Part shown: in pieces, positions 7,099 to 16,411 of the stretch
Numbering within the stretch: position 1 is the first letter of the stretch
Layout of the letters: each line of letters opens with the position of its first letter
Source of the DNA: a virus
Virus record (IMG/VR): IMGVR_UViG_3300018424_000091
Span: 1-34,146 of that record
DNA length: 34,146 nt
Direction: 5' to 3' (one strand)
Position numbers and translations under genes: made by a program
The notes under the pieces: model-generated
What the model was told of the DNA's origin: nothing
The model's input: only the letters and a program-made list of their open reading frames with translations
Databases searched by the model: none

Positions 7099-7145
7099 GC
7101 CGGCTGATCCCCGGCACTTTGCGGGCTCTTCGGGGCCCTTTTTTT
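7099..7145 (+). terminator. Intrinsic terminator (possible attenuator) before nrdB
   Basis: The hairpin GGGCTC-TTCG-GGGCCC (7123-7138; six pairs including one G-T wobble, stable tetraloop) is followed by seven T at 7139-7145. A second hairpin lies just upstream (GCCGG 7099-7103 with CCGGC 7111-7115). An alternative pairing of CCCGC 7096-7100 with GCGGG 7121-7125 would disturb both, which resembles an attenuator. It ends 25 bp before the nrdB start codon. Confidence 0.8.
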
Positions 7146-7170
7146 CCGACGAATAACGAAAGGACTTACG

Positions 7171-8157
7171 ATGTCTTTACTAGAAGAATCAAAGGTTTAC
7201 AAGCCATTTAAATATCCGTGGGCTGTCGAGTATGCAGTTTCTCATGAAAAGGTCCACTGGGGTGAATGGGAGGCAAAACTGCAAGAAGACGTGGCTCAAT
7301 GGCAGGGCGGTAAACTGACTGCTGAAGAGAAGCACCACATCACTCAGATTTTAAAATTGTTCACGCAATCTGACGTTCAAGTCGGCAGGAACTACCTCGA
7401 GTACTACATCCCGAAGTTTAAAAACAACGAGGTTCGCGCGATGCTATCGTCGTTCGCAAACCGGGAGTTTGTACATCAGCGGTCTTACGCGTTACTCAAC
7501 GACACCCTCGGACTTCCTGAGTCAGAGTTCTCTGCGTTTTTAGAGTTTGAGGCCATGAAATCGAAGGTAGACTTCATGGGTGATATTGATATGCACAGCC
7601 ATCAAGGGACAGCTATGGCGATTGCACGATCAGTAATGAATGAGGGCATGTCATTGTTCTCAGCCTTTGCAATGTTGCTCAACTACCAGCGTTATGGAAA
7701 GATGCGGGGTATGTGTGAGGTTGTCGAGTGGTCTATTCGGGACGAGTCGATGCACTGCGAAGGTATGGTTAAGTTGTTTAGGGAGTTTTGTGAAGAGCAT
7801 CCTCGAGTCGTTACAGACGACTTCAAAAAGAATATCTACGACATGTTCCGTACTGGCGTGGCGTTGGAAGACAAGGTTATTGATAACGCGTTTGAGATGG
7901 GTAAAGTGGAAGGCGTCACGCCGGAAGAGATTAAGCAATATATTCGTTACCTTGCGGATCGACGCTTGATCATGCTCGGACTCAAAGGTAACTGGAAGGT
8001 CAAGGAGAACCCTCTCCCGTGGCTCGATTGGATTATCAATGGCGCGTCCCACAAAAATTTCTTTGAGGGTACTGTGACCGATTACAATGCCGATGGAATG
8101 GCAGGAGACTGGGGCTGGTCAACGGAGGAACCAACCAAAGTGGAGGAAGCGGCTTAA
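7171..8157 (+). CDS. nrdB: Class I ribonucleoside-diphosphate reductase, beta subunit
   Basis: The radical-generating subunit of ribonucleotide reductase, 328 residues. All diiron ligands are visible: Asp68 (QSDVQ), Glu99 and His102 (REFVHQ), Glu158 (MNEGM), Glu192 and His195 (DESMH). The radical tyrosine is Tyr106 (HQRSY), so this is a normal Tyr-radical protein. The acidic C-terminal tail (STEEPTKVEE) would dock onto NrdA. AAAGGA precedes the ATG by about 8 bp. It is separated from nrdA by two small genes and a terminator, so the subunits may be transcribed unequally. Its stop overlaps the next start as TAATG. Confidence 0.97.
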   Translation: MSLLEESKVYKPFKYPWAVEYAVSHEKVHWGEWEAKLQEDVAQWQGGKLTAEEKHHITQILKLFTQSDVQVGRNYLEYYIPKFKNNEVRAMLSSFANREFVHQRSYALLNDTLGLPESEFSAFLEFEAMKSKVDFMGDIDMHSHQGTAMAIARSVMNEGMSLFSAFAMLLNYQRYGKMRGMCEVVEWSIRDESMHCEGMVKLFREFCEEHPRVVTDDFKKNIYDMFRTGVALEDKVIDNAFEMGKVEGVTPEEIKQYIRYLADRRLIMLGLKGNWKVKENPLPWLDWIINGASHKNFFEGTVTDYNADGMAGDWGWSTEEPTKVEEAA

Positions 8158-8333
8158 TGACAGACAAGCAAGTGAAGACTATGTTAGACAGACTCAAACT
8201 AAATGCCGATGCGGCGCGAGAAAATCCAACGATAGGAAATGCAGAGTTGCTTGATGCCGCTCGAAAGATGATATACGATTTACGGAATAAACTAAGATTT
8301 AGGAAACCGTATGATCGAAGTAATTCCGACTGA
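8157..8333 (+). CDS. Small hypothetical protein
   Basis: A 58-residue frame starting MTDKQVKTML, mostly helical and with a basic second half (DLRNKLRFRKPYDR). The ATG overlaps the nrdB stop (TAATG), and the last 23 bp overlap the start of the next gene in another frame. No family is recognised. Support comes from translational coupling on the 5' side and from filling an otherwise empty gap in a tightly packed operon. Confidence 0.55.
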   Translation: MTDKQVKTMLDRLKLNADAARENPTIGNAELLDAARKMIYDLRNKLRFRKPYDRSNSD

Positions 8334-8832
8334 CTCACAGAAGAAAGAGGCTCGTTTCAAGGCGAGCCGACTCGGAAGCCTACAAGGAAGTATTCAACGA
8401 GGTGCCGGCAACACAGCCGGCATGCTCGGCGAAATCCTCATTAGAGACATGTTCGGTTACCTTGAGGGTAACACCAAAGATTATGATCTCTACACCAACA
8501 ATGGGATTCGCATCGACGTAAAGACGAAGCTCTGTACCAGTGAACCCCGCGACTTTTACGAATGCTCAATTATCTCACACGGGTTGCATCAAAACTGCGA
8601 CCGGTATATATTTGTACGTGTGATGAAAAATCTGACGAAGGCGTGGCTCTTAGGTCAGATTACGAAGGAAGAATATTTTGCGAGAGCCGTCAGGCTGAAA
8701 AAGGGCGATAGGGACGAGAGTAATAATTACACAGTCAAGGCAGACTGCTACAACCTACCGATAAGTGAATTATGGAAAATAGAACAAGATTACTCACCTT
8801 CACCATCGATCTCAATCGCGACGCCAACTTAG
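8311..8832 (+). CDS. Putative PD-(D/E)XK-type endonuclease
   Basis: A 173-residue protein whose N-terminal half fits the PD-(D/E)XK nuclease fold: Glu41 (MLGEIL) on a helix, Asp57 and Asp59 (KDYDLY), then IDVKTK with Asp69 and Lys71 forming the D-x-K element. A later RYIFVRV strand and WLLGQITKEEYF segment resemble the core of small restriction-like enzymes. It could act in host DNA breakdown, recombination or packaging. The start has AGGAAA upstream and overlaps the preceding small gene. The fold call rests on motif spacing only, not on a named family. Confidence 0.55.
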   Translation: MIEVIPTDSQKKEARFKASRLGSLQGSIQRGAGNTAGMLGEILIRDMFGYLEGNTKDYDLYTNNGIRIDVKTKLCTSEPRDFYECSIISHGLHQNCDRYIFVRVMKNLTKAWLLGQITKEEYFARAVRLKKGDRDESNNYTVKADCYNLPISELWKIEQDYSPSPSISIATPT

Positions 8833-8984
8833 AAGTAGAAGTGGATCGTATTGACACTGCGCAATTCGAGTCCGTTATGCGTAAGCTGGGAGACCCACAG
8901 TTGGGCCACAAGATCAGCCGCGTTGTTTTAGACTACTTCCGACTACTCGAGAACCGGATGGAAGATAACGCCCGCGACACATAA
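8772..8984 (+). CDS. Small hypothetical protein at the end of the + strand operon
   Basis: A 70-residue protein. Residues 8-30 look like beta strands (LLTFTIDLN, LEVEVDRI) and the remainder helical (SRVVLDYFRLLENRM). It begins inside the preceding nuclease gene with a 61 bp overlap, which is unusually long here, and ends at a TAA whose last bases form the start of the A-run of the adjoining terminator. No function is assigned. Confidence 0.55.
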   Translation: MENRTRLLTFTIDLNRDANLEVEVDRIDTAQFESVMRKLGDPQLGHKISRVVLDYFRLLENRMEDNARDT

Positions 8985-9006
8985 AAAAACCCCGGCGGGG
9001 CCGGGG
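8983..9006 (-). terminator. Intrinsic terminator for the late (- strand) operon
   Basis: CCCCGG (8990-8995) pairs with CCGGGG (9001-9006) around a five-base loop. On the - strand the hairpin is followed by seven T (the A-run 8983-8989), so it stops transcription coming from the late genes. On the + strand there is no T-run after the hairpin. It lies between the two converging gene blocks and touches the stop codon of the + strand gene. Confidence 0.8.
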
Positions 9007-9034
9007 CTAAGTCTTCTGGTATTAATTATTGTTA

Positions 9035-9349
9035 TTATCTGTCGACGTTCATGCGGCCCGGAGTAGGAGATCCTTCTAATTGTGCCCGCTTCATTTCTAA
9101 TTCTTCACGCATCTGTTGCAACACTTCAGGAGATAGCTTCTTCTCTTCGAGTGCTCGTTCCATCTGACCAATCTGTCGCATTAAGGTTTCGCGTCTTTCT
9201 GCGGTCATTTTATTTGCTCTTTCCCCCATAGTACCGGAAGGAGTTCCAGACTCTCGTTTCTTACGAGTATCCCCGCCATACATCATTTTTTTACGGGTAT
9301 CACCGCCTGCCATCATCGGTTTGCGGCCTTCGTTGCTATACATTTTCAT
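9035..9349 (-). CDS. Small Met/Gly/Lys-rich phage protein
   Basis: The last gene of the late operon, 104 residues. The N-terminal third is low complexity, rich in Met, Gly, Lys and Arg, with a direct repeat of MM-x-GGDTRKK (12-20 and 22-30). Residues about 45-90 form a charged helix likely to be a coiled coil (ERRETLMRQIGQMERALEE). Short proteins with such Met/Gly/Lys openings are common near structural genes of marine phages, without known function. Its ATG overlaps the stop of the giant upstream gene (TAATG), so it is probably made with the virion proteins. Confidence 0.65.
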   Translation of the reverse strand: MKMYSNEGRKPMMAGGDTRKKMMYGGDTRKKRESGTPSGTMGERANKMTAERRETLMRQIGQMERALEEKKLSPEVLQQMREELEMKRAQLEGSPTPGRMNVDR

Positions 9350-12300
9350 TACTGTAGTCCTCGTACTTGTTGAACATCTAATGGTTCGTCAAAAGGATAG
9401 TCCATTGGAATATCGTCTTCTTCTTCGTTCTCTCTGAATCCGCGTGCGATTGATGTAATCATTGCTTCTTCAAAGCGTCGTGCTTCTTTACCGGTTGGAA
9501 TTTTACCAGTGCGTACAATCTCTGCGATGTGTCGCGCAATCTCAGGATTAGCTACTGCTTTTGCAAATGCTGATTGACTTGCGAGTCGAGTGCTCTGGAT
9601 AAGAGCCTCGGAGATTACGTAGCGTGTAGACACTACTCCCCGAGCGATAGAGTACACACGTGACAACCACGACTCGATAGAGAGTGAACGGGCTTCCCCG
9701 GTAATATTTACGTTGTCGTATACCTCGTTTTTACGCGCGAGGTAATCGGTAATTGCCTTAACATCGTCGTAGTGTTCTTTGCCCAGTACGAGTTCGAGGT
9801 TGGCCGCGGCAATTCGTTGCGTCTCTGAACCGTTGGCATCACCAACGAGATCCACCAGTTTACGTGAGTCGATAGTCTGTGCTCGTCTAGCACCTTCGGC
9901 TACAGTGACAATCTCTCCTGATGTTCCGGGGCCTGTCGCTACGTTGTTTATGTGCCGAGACACAGAGCGTTTAACGTAGTTGTTAAAGCCTTCCTCTGCC
10001 CACATAATTACCTGATCTAAGTCAGTGCGTCCCGCAAGTTTTGCCTCGTTGTACACGCGTTTGATGTGCGCTTCTCTTAGTTCATCTAAGACAGGAAGAC
10101 CGTCTCCTGCGATAACTAAATCGTAGAGTTGCTTATCCCCCTCTGCACCGTACCCGAAACGCTGTGCAAAGTTTGACGCGGATATCTTATCGCTGTTCTC
10201 CACAGAAAACCTGCGACTTGCTTCAGATTTTAGTGTGGCCTTCATGTCGATGATACGTGCTCCAGTTTCATCTGCTAACTCCGCAACCTGCTTGTTCACT
10301 GAGCGCAAGTTCTTGAAGCTAATCATGTCGAAGATCTCGTCGAGATCAATGAGGGGTTCCATCTTAATGATGTTACCCGCGTCGTCGAATGTATGTACCA
10401 TCAGACCTGCGGCGGCGTCGAATATAGGGTCATCTAGAAAGACGAGACCTTCGGCAAGCTTCGTAGGGTCTTCTGCAAACAGTTTCTCTAAGTAGCGCAC
10501 CGTATCTTCGGGTGTCGTGCCCTTGTCAATGCTGTTAAGGAAGTTAATAGCCCCCGGTGTTCTGGCCATGCGTTGTCTGAGATACGGAATAAGAGTTGCC
10601 CGCAATCCGTCGACCGCTTCTTTGTTAGCCGCATCCAGAAGGTATTGGTCTCCTACTCGTCTTCCATCGAACGCTTTCGCGACTTTCTGATCAAACACCG
10701 CGTTAACTTGTGCCCCGGTCATGTCTGCCTTGACACCAGAGAATAGTGTGTCGTACCAGAAAGACGGCCCCTCACCGTCGCGGAAGTCTAGCTCTGCAAG
10801 GTCTGAATCTTGTCCGAGACGAATACGCTCTTGCGTCATACTCCACTTACTCAGGACTTCGTCGCGGCGGATTCTGTCGATCTCGTTATGCTTAAAGTCA
10901 GTGTTTATTCCCCGTAAACTATCTGTCAGTTCTTTACCTACAGGTGATCCACGAGAGAATGTACCGTCTTCATTTTCTACAAAATTAAAGAAGTCTTTAC
11001 GGAACCCGAGGTTTTCATCTTCGGAAACAGCGAGGAAGTTTTCTCTGGTTCTCGCCGACTCAATTGCCCCCTGCGGCCGAGAGCTACGAGCCTTCTCAAA
11101 CGCGCGGTTACCCATCGCGGAACCAACCAGCCGCATCTCGCGAGGAGAAATCGGGAGGGACAACTTAGCCGCCACCTCTTTAGCTTGCTCAACAGATACT
11201 TTACCAGCAAGCCCAGACGCTTCGAGGGTCTCTTCGGTTGCTGTTTTTAAGAAATCTTGTAAGCCCAGCCACTTGTCAAACGGCATCGCATCCTCTGGGA
11301 CATCCGCCGCTTCCATGATCTTGTCAAAGGTTTCGTCTCCGAGACTGGTCCGCCAGAACTTCATCTCGAGTTGTGCGCCCTTTCCGAATAGTTCGTTGAG
11401 TGCCGCCCGCTCCTGTGTGCTTAGGGTAACTCCATAGGCTCTCTTAACATTTGGGCCGACCCCCTGTAGAGGAGACGGTTGAAGTCCGATGTTTTGAAGC
11501 CGTGGGTCGCCGAGGTCTGCGCCCCCTTTTGTATTGATGTCTTCCCAGAGAACTCGACCGTCCATGTACGTGTCTTCAGGAGCATTCGTCTCCCACTTCC
11601 GGTACATTTTATCAATGCGTGCGGCTCGTTTTTTACCCAGAGCATGGAAGATACCAGACATCGTTAGGGAGGGGTCACCGTTCTTTGTTCCGTTAAGTAG
11701 TCGCATATCTTCAGCAACTTTCAACAGCGCAGTCAAACGATCACCAACCGCCTGACTCTGTGCATTGAGGATGTCGTCCGGGTCTGCTCCCTGCGCAATC
11801 ATCTCTGCTGTGCGCATGTCGTCTGCTGTGTTGAATGCAACTTCGTAGTTAGGTACGCGGTAGCCGCCTCCGGGCAGAGCTTGAATCTTCTGTCCCGAGA
11901 GATACAATTGAGCATGCATCGCCTGATCTTCAGCCATCTGTGTTAGCTGTGCCTGACGTAGTGTTAAGTCTGCGTCCATCTCGCCTTGTAGCTTACGCAA
12001 GTCTGTTACATATTCTGCGAGTTCAGGGTATCGCTCTGCGTAAGACGGATCTTCGTAGATAGAGAGTCTGTCGAGCGCCCTTGCAAGCGAATCGACTGAG
12101 TTACGTTCCTGTACGATCAGTTTGCTTATGTCCTGAAACGTCTTGTTAAATCCCGCAATATCTCCCAGTTTTATAGCCTGACCGAGAGCCTGTTGATGCA
12201 CCCGGAGCAACGGGATGTTAATGAGTTCTGCCGTAGTAAAGCCAACTTCATTGGGGTCGACAAGAGGTCTTCCAGTGCCCGGATCTGTGATGTTCAAGAT

Positions 12301-14307
12301 GCGAGATAGTACTTCGTCTCCTCGCTCAATCACTGCTACAACATTCTCGTAATCTTCTGGCTCGAGCTTACGTAGCGTAGAGAACCATTCTCTTGCTTCC
12401 CGCGGTATTTTGGATGCATCGCCCACATTTCCGCCGCCAAATATCATTCTTTTTAGAACATTTAAAGCAGTTACGGTTAAGACAACAGGTGGTCTGTACA
12501 CCTTTTCTACGACTCCCGGTGCCATAGCGGCAGTGAGGGTGCCTCCAACTTCTGTCAGCGTCAGGCCGATTGGGCTGGTAACACCAGCGTCCTGCGCAAT
12601 CTGGCCCATAAAGGCCGCGCCCCCAATACCTACAGTGCTCTCTTTTACGAGTTGCTTTACATATGGTGGGACTTTCATCTCCGCATCAATGCGGCGGATC
12701 CTTTCCTCTGCTCGCGTTACCCGCTGTTGTGCCTTAGCTAATTCGTCGGGAGTCACGCCGGCTTTGTTCTTTGTTTCTGTAAGTATCTTACGTGCTGTTT
12801 CGACTTCCTTGCCAGCAGACTCAATCTGCTTACCCATGACTTGCTCGCGGTAATTTGTGGAGCCGGCCATTTTAAATGACGACCAGATATCGAGATCATC
12901 AATCTTGCCTGCACGTGCCCAGTTGTTGAGAGCTTTGACGGGGTACAGATTAACTTGTTTTTCAAGATACGTGGATAGGATATCCCCCACGCTCTTCTTA
13001 CTTGCTTTAACAGCGGCTTCCATCGATGTAGGGTTGCCCCACTGGTCCTGTGTCTTCAGCCACTTGTGGAATTGTGCGTATCCTCGTTTTGCTAGTGCTG
13101 TACGTACGACACCAGCAATCCCCATGTCGATCATAATTTCAGGCGCAACATCGGTTGTACGAGTCAGCAAATCAGGGGAGAAGAGCAGTGCTGATTCTGC
13201 CTGCTCGATAGGAATGTTGTAGTTCTTTGCGAGGCGGTTAGCCGCCATTGGAAACTTCTCGAAGTCAATACGCTTCTTACCGTCTTCACCCTCAACCATA
13301 ACGTCATCGTTTTCTTCGCTGGTAAAGTAGTCATACATACCCACCGAAAGGTTTACGAGAGCAATCATCGTGTCACTAGCTCGGCCTGCTTTACGCATAG
13401 CGTCGAGGTTACCTGATGCCTGTGCGAAGGCGAGATCTCGGAGGATGTAGGGGTTAACGTATCCCGTACGGTCCATGAACTTGATAAACTTACCAGCTTT
13501 TGCCTCTGCTCCCAACAGAACTAAATCAGGGAGTGAGCGTGCGACACCACCGATTGTTGCATCAGTAAATGGAATACCTACATCTGAGAGTCCAACAGCA
13601 TCTGTTATAGCTTCAATCGATCCGGAGGACTTTGCGTACTCTGATTCAAAGTAACGAAGCTCTTGTACCGCTGGCACTGGTTTAAATTCGAGGTTTATCG
13701 GACGTCCCTGTGCGTCTTTGTCTCCTGCAAACACGAGATCTGTTGCTCCAGCTTTTGCCGCAATGCGTGCTTTCTCTTCGTAGTTTGCGTCAGAGGGAAA
13801 GTACCCGGAACGCCGATCCCCAAAGACGTCGTAAATCTTTCTTCCTGATGTAGGGTTAACGCTAGTGTCAATAATGCCCGTGCGGAATCCGATTGCATTT
13901 TCTAAGTCTGTACGGATTGCTGTGTCGTCGCCTTTACCGTACGGTTCCCAGTACCGCTGGTATATAGCCCTGTTGTTTTCAGGAGTATTTAAGGAGAAGT
14001 CCAGCATCGCTTCCCCGGCCGCACCGGGGACTTCACGCTCTGTCTCAAACCCTGTTGCGATACCGAATCCGGGGATTTCGCCGCGATCCATTATTGGACC
14101 TTCAGGCATTTCGTTGACGGTAACCCCCGCTGTCTTGACAGGCTGTTGCAGACCCTCATCGATCATATCTTGCACAGTCTGAAGATTGTCGTAATCGTCT
14201 TGAGTAATAGGGTCTGTACTGACTTCAGTTATGCCCGCGGCCTTTTTGTCTTCCTCGTCAGTTGTTCCGAGAGTTAGAGCATCCATTTGTGCGTTTAAAT
14301 CAGCCAT
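9349..14307 (-). CDS. Giant internal virion/DNA-ejection protein (predicted)
   Basis: At 1652 residues this is the largest protein in the window and the penultimate late gene. It is soluble and helix-rich with no recognised enzyme motif and no visible lytic transglycosylase signature. A coiled-coil-like stretch lies at about 495-545, followed by a Gly/Ala-rich hydrophobic region at about 555-625 that could contact membrane. Podoviruses encode one very large core protein near the end of the late operon (T7 gp16, 1318 residues) that leaves the capsid with the DNA and spans the host envelope; size and position suggest the same role. The start at 14307 has AGGAAAA upstream and lies 13 bp after the preceding stop. 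It shares no motif I can match to gp16, so the call is by context. Confidence 0.6.
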   Translation of the reverse strand: MADLNAQMDALTLGTTDEEDKKAAGITEVSTDPITQDDYDNLQTVQDMIDEGLQQPVKTAGVTVNEMPEGPIMDRGEIPGFGIATGFETEREVPGAAGEAMLDFSLNTPENNRAIYQRYWEPYGKGDDTAIRTDLENAIGFRTGIIDTSVNPTSGRKIYDVFGDRRSGYFPSDANYEEKARIAAKAGATDLVFAGDKDAQGRPINLEFKPVPAVQELRYFESEYAKSSGSIEAITDAVGLSDVGIPFTDATIGGVARSLPDLVLLGAEAKAGKFIKFMDRTGYVNPYILRDLAFAQASGNLDAMRKAGRASDTMIALVNLSVGMYDYFTSEENDDVMVEGEDGKKRIDFEKFPMAANRLAKNYNIPIEQAESALLFSPDLLTRTTDVAPEIMIDMGIAGVVRTALAKRGYAQFHKWLKTQDQWGNPTSMEAAVKASKKSVGDILSTYLEKQVNLYPVKALNNWARAGKIDDLDIWSSFKMAGSTNYREQVMGKQIESAGKEVETARKILTETKNKAGVTPDELAKAQQRVTRAEERIRRIDAEMKVPPYVKQLVKESTVGIGGAAFMGQIAQDAGVTSPIGLTLTEVGGTLTAAMAPGVVEKVYRPPVVLTVTALNVLKRMIFGGGNVGDASKIPREAREWFSTLRKLEPEDYENVVAVIERGDEVLSRILNITDPGTGRPLVDPNEVGFTTAELINIPLLRVHQQALGQAIKLGDIAGFNKTFQDISKLIVQERNSVDSLARALDRLSIYEDPSYAERYPELAEYVTDLRKLQGEMDADLTLRQAQLTQMAEDQAMHAQLYLSGQKIQALPGGGYRVPNYEVAFNTADDMRTAEMIAQGADPDDILNAQSQAVGDRLTALLKVAEDMRLLNGTKNGDPSLTMSGIFHALGKKRAARIDKMYRKWETNAPEDTYMDGRVLWEDINTKGGADLGDPRLQNIGLQPSPLQGVGPNVKRAYGVTLSTQERAALNELFGKGAQLEMKFWRTSLGDETFDKIMEAADVPEDAMPFDKWLGLQDFLKTATEETLEASGLAGKVSVEQAKEVAAKLSLPISPREMRLVGSAMGNRAFEKARSSRPQGAIESARTRENFLAVSEDENLGFRKDFFNFVENEDGTFSRGSPVGKELTDSLRGINTDFKHNEIDRIRRDEVLSKWSMTQERIRLGQDSDLAELDFRDGEGPSFWYDTLFSGVKADMTGAQVNAVFDQKVAKAFDGRRVGDQYLLDAANKEAVDGLRATLIPYLRQRMARTPGAINFLNSIDKGTTPEDTVRYLEKLFAEDPTKLAEGLVFLDDPIFDAAAGLMVHTFDDAGNIIKMEPLIDLDEIFDMISFKNLRSVNKQVAELADETGARIIDMKATLKSEASRRFSVENSDKISASNFAQRFGYGAEGDKQLYDLVIAGDGLPVLDELREAHIKRVYNEAKLAGRTDLDQVIMWAEEGFNNYVKRSVSRHINNVATGPGTSGEIVTVAEGARRAQTIDSRKLVDLVGDANGSETQRIAAANLELVLGKEHYDDVKAITDYLARKNEVYDNVNITGEARSLSIESWLSRVYSIARGVVSTRYVISEALIQSTRLASQSAFAKAVANPEIARHIAEIVRTGKIPTGKEARRFEEAMITSIARGFRENEEEDDIPMDYPFDEPLDVQQVRGLQ

Positions 14308-14320
14308 GAATTTTCCTGTT

Positions 14321-16411
14321 TTATCGAACGGTCGGGACAGCAGAGTCAGGTGCTGTTTGACGTATCTGCGGATCTAGTGGCGTCAGAGTGGGAGACGGCG
14401 AAGGTGAACGGCTTGACATTCCAGAACCTGATCCATATTCGATGTCAAGGAAACTTTCCGCAGTCATTCTGAACGAGCCTCTCTGGTTAAAGAGGTAAGC
14501 GGCCGCGGCAATATCTCCCATATCTCCTGTTGCAAACCCATCAGATACTGTCTTCATAAAGGCCGCTTCTTCTCGGAGTTGCGCTAGAGTTGGTAAAGAC
14601 GTTTCGAGGTCGACCATCATTCCCATGATTCCGCCCATACGTTCCCCTGCAAGACGAACGTCGTAGTCAGAAATGTTACGGAAGTCTCCGCCTTGAAGCA
14701 TCGATGCAACACTGTACATCAAAGCTCGAGACACGGCTTTGTAAAGCTTTTCAGCATCTACGTTGCCACTGCGAAGCCCTCGCTTAACGTCGGCGCGAAG
14801 ATTGTTAAAATCGCGTCTCGCTTCCATGTCTAACTGAGGATTGAGAGGGCGATAATCATCTGAAAAAGGCTTTAGGTCGACAGCGTCTAGTATTGCCTCA
14901 AATTGATTCATCATTCCCGGCACGGTCATTAGGACCTCGGCGGAAAGGCCGCCTTTCACACCGTGCTTTGTGATGAGATCAGTGAGTAAGTCCACTTGAT
15001 TTATGATGTTGGTTGCGGCGCGACTACGGTTCGCATGATCTTGAATGTCTTCCTTTGTAACATTCTGCGATATTAACTGCTGTGCAGTTGTTTTGCCGCC
15101 TTTAAATTTACCCGGAAGTTTATTTACTAACGATCCGCCGAACATTGCTTTTACGAGCTTCATTTTTTTCTTTGGGTCGTTATCAAAATTGGCTAGAAGT
15201 TCGTTGATCTGAGTGGCATTCGGCGGGACTACGTTAGTCATGTCTAGCTGTAACATACCGTCTTGCACAACATACGGGGTGTTTTCGCTGTACCATTTCT
15301 GTGAGTCTGTGTACGCTTTTATAAACTGTTGAGAACCTTCAGAACCCATTGAGTTGAGTGTTTGGAATACCTCAATCTCGTTCATGTCGCCGTCTTTAGA
15401 AATCTTAGCTACTTGCGATTTAAAATCTGAGGAGTACCCTTTTGTCTTTTCGTCTACAGCCCACCCCAGAGAAGTGTAGTCTTCAGTGCTAACAACTAAT
15501 TGTCCAGTTTCATCATCGAAATCTGTGGGCCCGTTTACAGGAAGACCTAAGTGTCTTCGTACGTCGTTAGCTCCCATCTCGACAGCATCGCTAATTGTGC
15601 TCATAACAACTGCATCGAAAAACGTGTCGTTAGCACCGGCAAGTTCTTCTCCGTAAATAGGATCGTAGTCAATTATTGATTGAATGACATACGCATTTTC
15701 GTCGATTTTCATCTTTGCTTGTTCAGACGTCGAGTAATCACGCCAGAACATTTGCAGTTGTGTAATTGCTCGGTTTAAATTTTGAGGCTTGCCGTTTTCA
15801 GCTTGCTGTTGAAAGATTTTCAGGTGGCCGTCTCTAAACAAAAAGTCAGTTATCGCTCGCAACCCAGAATCACTACGGGTATCCCCTGTGCCGCCCTTTG
15901 CCTTGTACGTAAATCCGTACACATCTTTGCCGAGAACAGGAGATGTTTTAGCAGTAGACAGGCCCTTGTAGTAGCCATCCAAATTTCCATCTACCGCAAA
16001 GTCGACAACGTCCATATCTTTGTTGTCGCCGATTAGATGGGCAAAGGGAGAATACTTATTGATTGGGTCTGGCTTGTCTTCTTTGTCTTTCTTAACAAAA
16101 GGCTCGACGAACTCCACCCCACTCATTGTTGCGACGGCTACTTTTGCCTGCGGGTTTTGGCCGTATTTTGCATTCCAATTTTCCGCCTCTTGAACATTGA
16201 TGGCGTACTTTGAGGCGTTTTCGCTTGCAGAAATACCTGCTGTAAGTGAAGCCTTAGCCAGTTCTCTTTTTTCTTGCGCTTCTAACTCTGCCTTTTTAAG
16301 AGCCAGTGCCTGCTCATCCTTTTTCTTTTGTATCTCCGCGGCTTTCTTCGCCGCAGTGTTTTCATTCAACTGCGTCGTAGCTCCGAGAAGTGCTGAGAGA
16401 ACAAAACTCAT
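14321..16411 (-). CDS. Predicted internal virion protein
   Basis: A 696-residue helical protein directly before the giant protein. Residues 15-60 are a highly charged Ala/Lys/Glu helix (KKAAEIQKKKDEQALALKK), probably a coiled coil. The middle is mixed and globular, and the last 35 residues are a Ser/Pro/Thr-rich tail (SRSPSPSPTLTPLDP). No enzyme motif is seen. T7 gp15 has a similar size (747) and the same position next to gp16, so a part in the ejection machine is a reasonable inference. The ATG overlaps the preceding stop (ATGA). Confidence 0.55.
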   Translation of the reverse strand: MSFVLSALLGATTQLNENTAAKKAAEIQKKKDEQALALKKAELEAQEKRELAKASLTAGISASENASKYAINVQEAENWNAKYGQNPQAKVAVATMSGVEFVEPFVKKDKEDKPDPINKYSPFAHLIGDNKDMDVVDFAVDGNLDGYYKGLSTAKTSPVLGKDVYGFTYKAKGGTGDTRSDSGLRAITDFLFRDGHLKIFQQQAENGKPQNLNRAITQLQMFWRDYSTSEQAKMKIDENAYVIQSIIDYDPIYGEELAGANDTFFDAVVMSTISDAVEMGANDVRRHLGLPVNGPTDFDDETGQLVVSTEDYTSLGWAVDEKTKGYSSDFKSQVAKISKDGDMNEIEVFQTLNSMGSEGSQQFIKAYTDSQKWYSENTPYVVQDGMLQLDMTNVVPPNATQINELLANFDNDPKKKMKLVKAMFGGSLVNKLPGKFKGGKTTAQQLISQNVTKEDIQDHANRSRAATNIINQVDLLTDLITKHGVKGGLSAEVLMTVPGMMNQFEAILDAVDLKPFSDDYRPLNPQLDMEARRDFNNLRADVKRGLRSGNVDAEKLYKAVSRALMYSVASMLQGGDFRNISDYDVRLAGERMGGIMGMMVDLETSLPTLAQLREEAAFMKTVSDGFATGDMGDIAAAAYLFNQRGSFRMTAESFLDIEYGSGSGMSSRSPSPSPTLTPLDPQIRQTAPDSAVPTVR

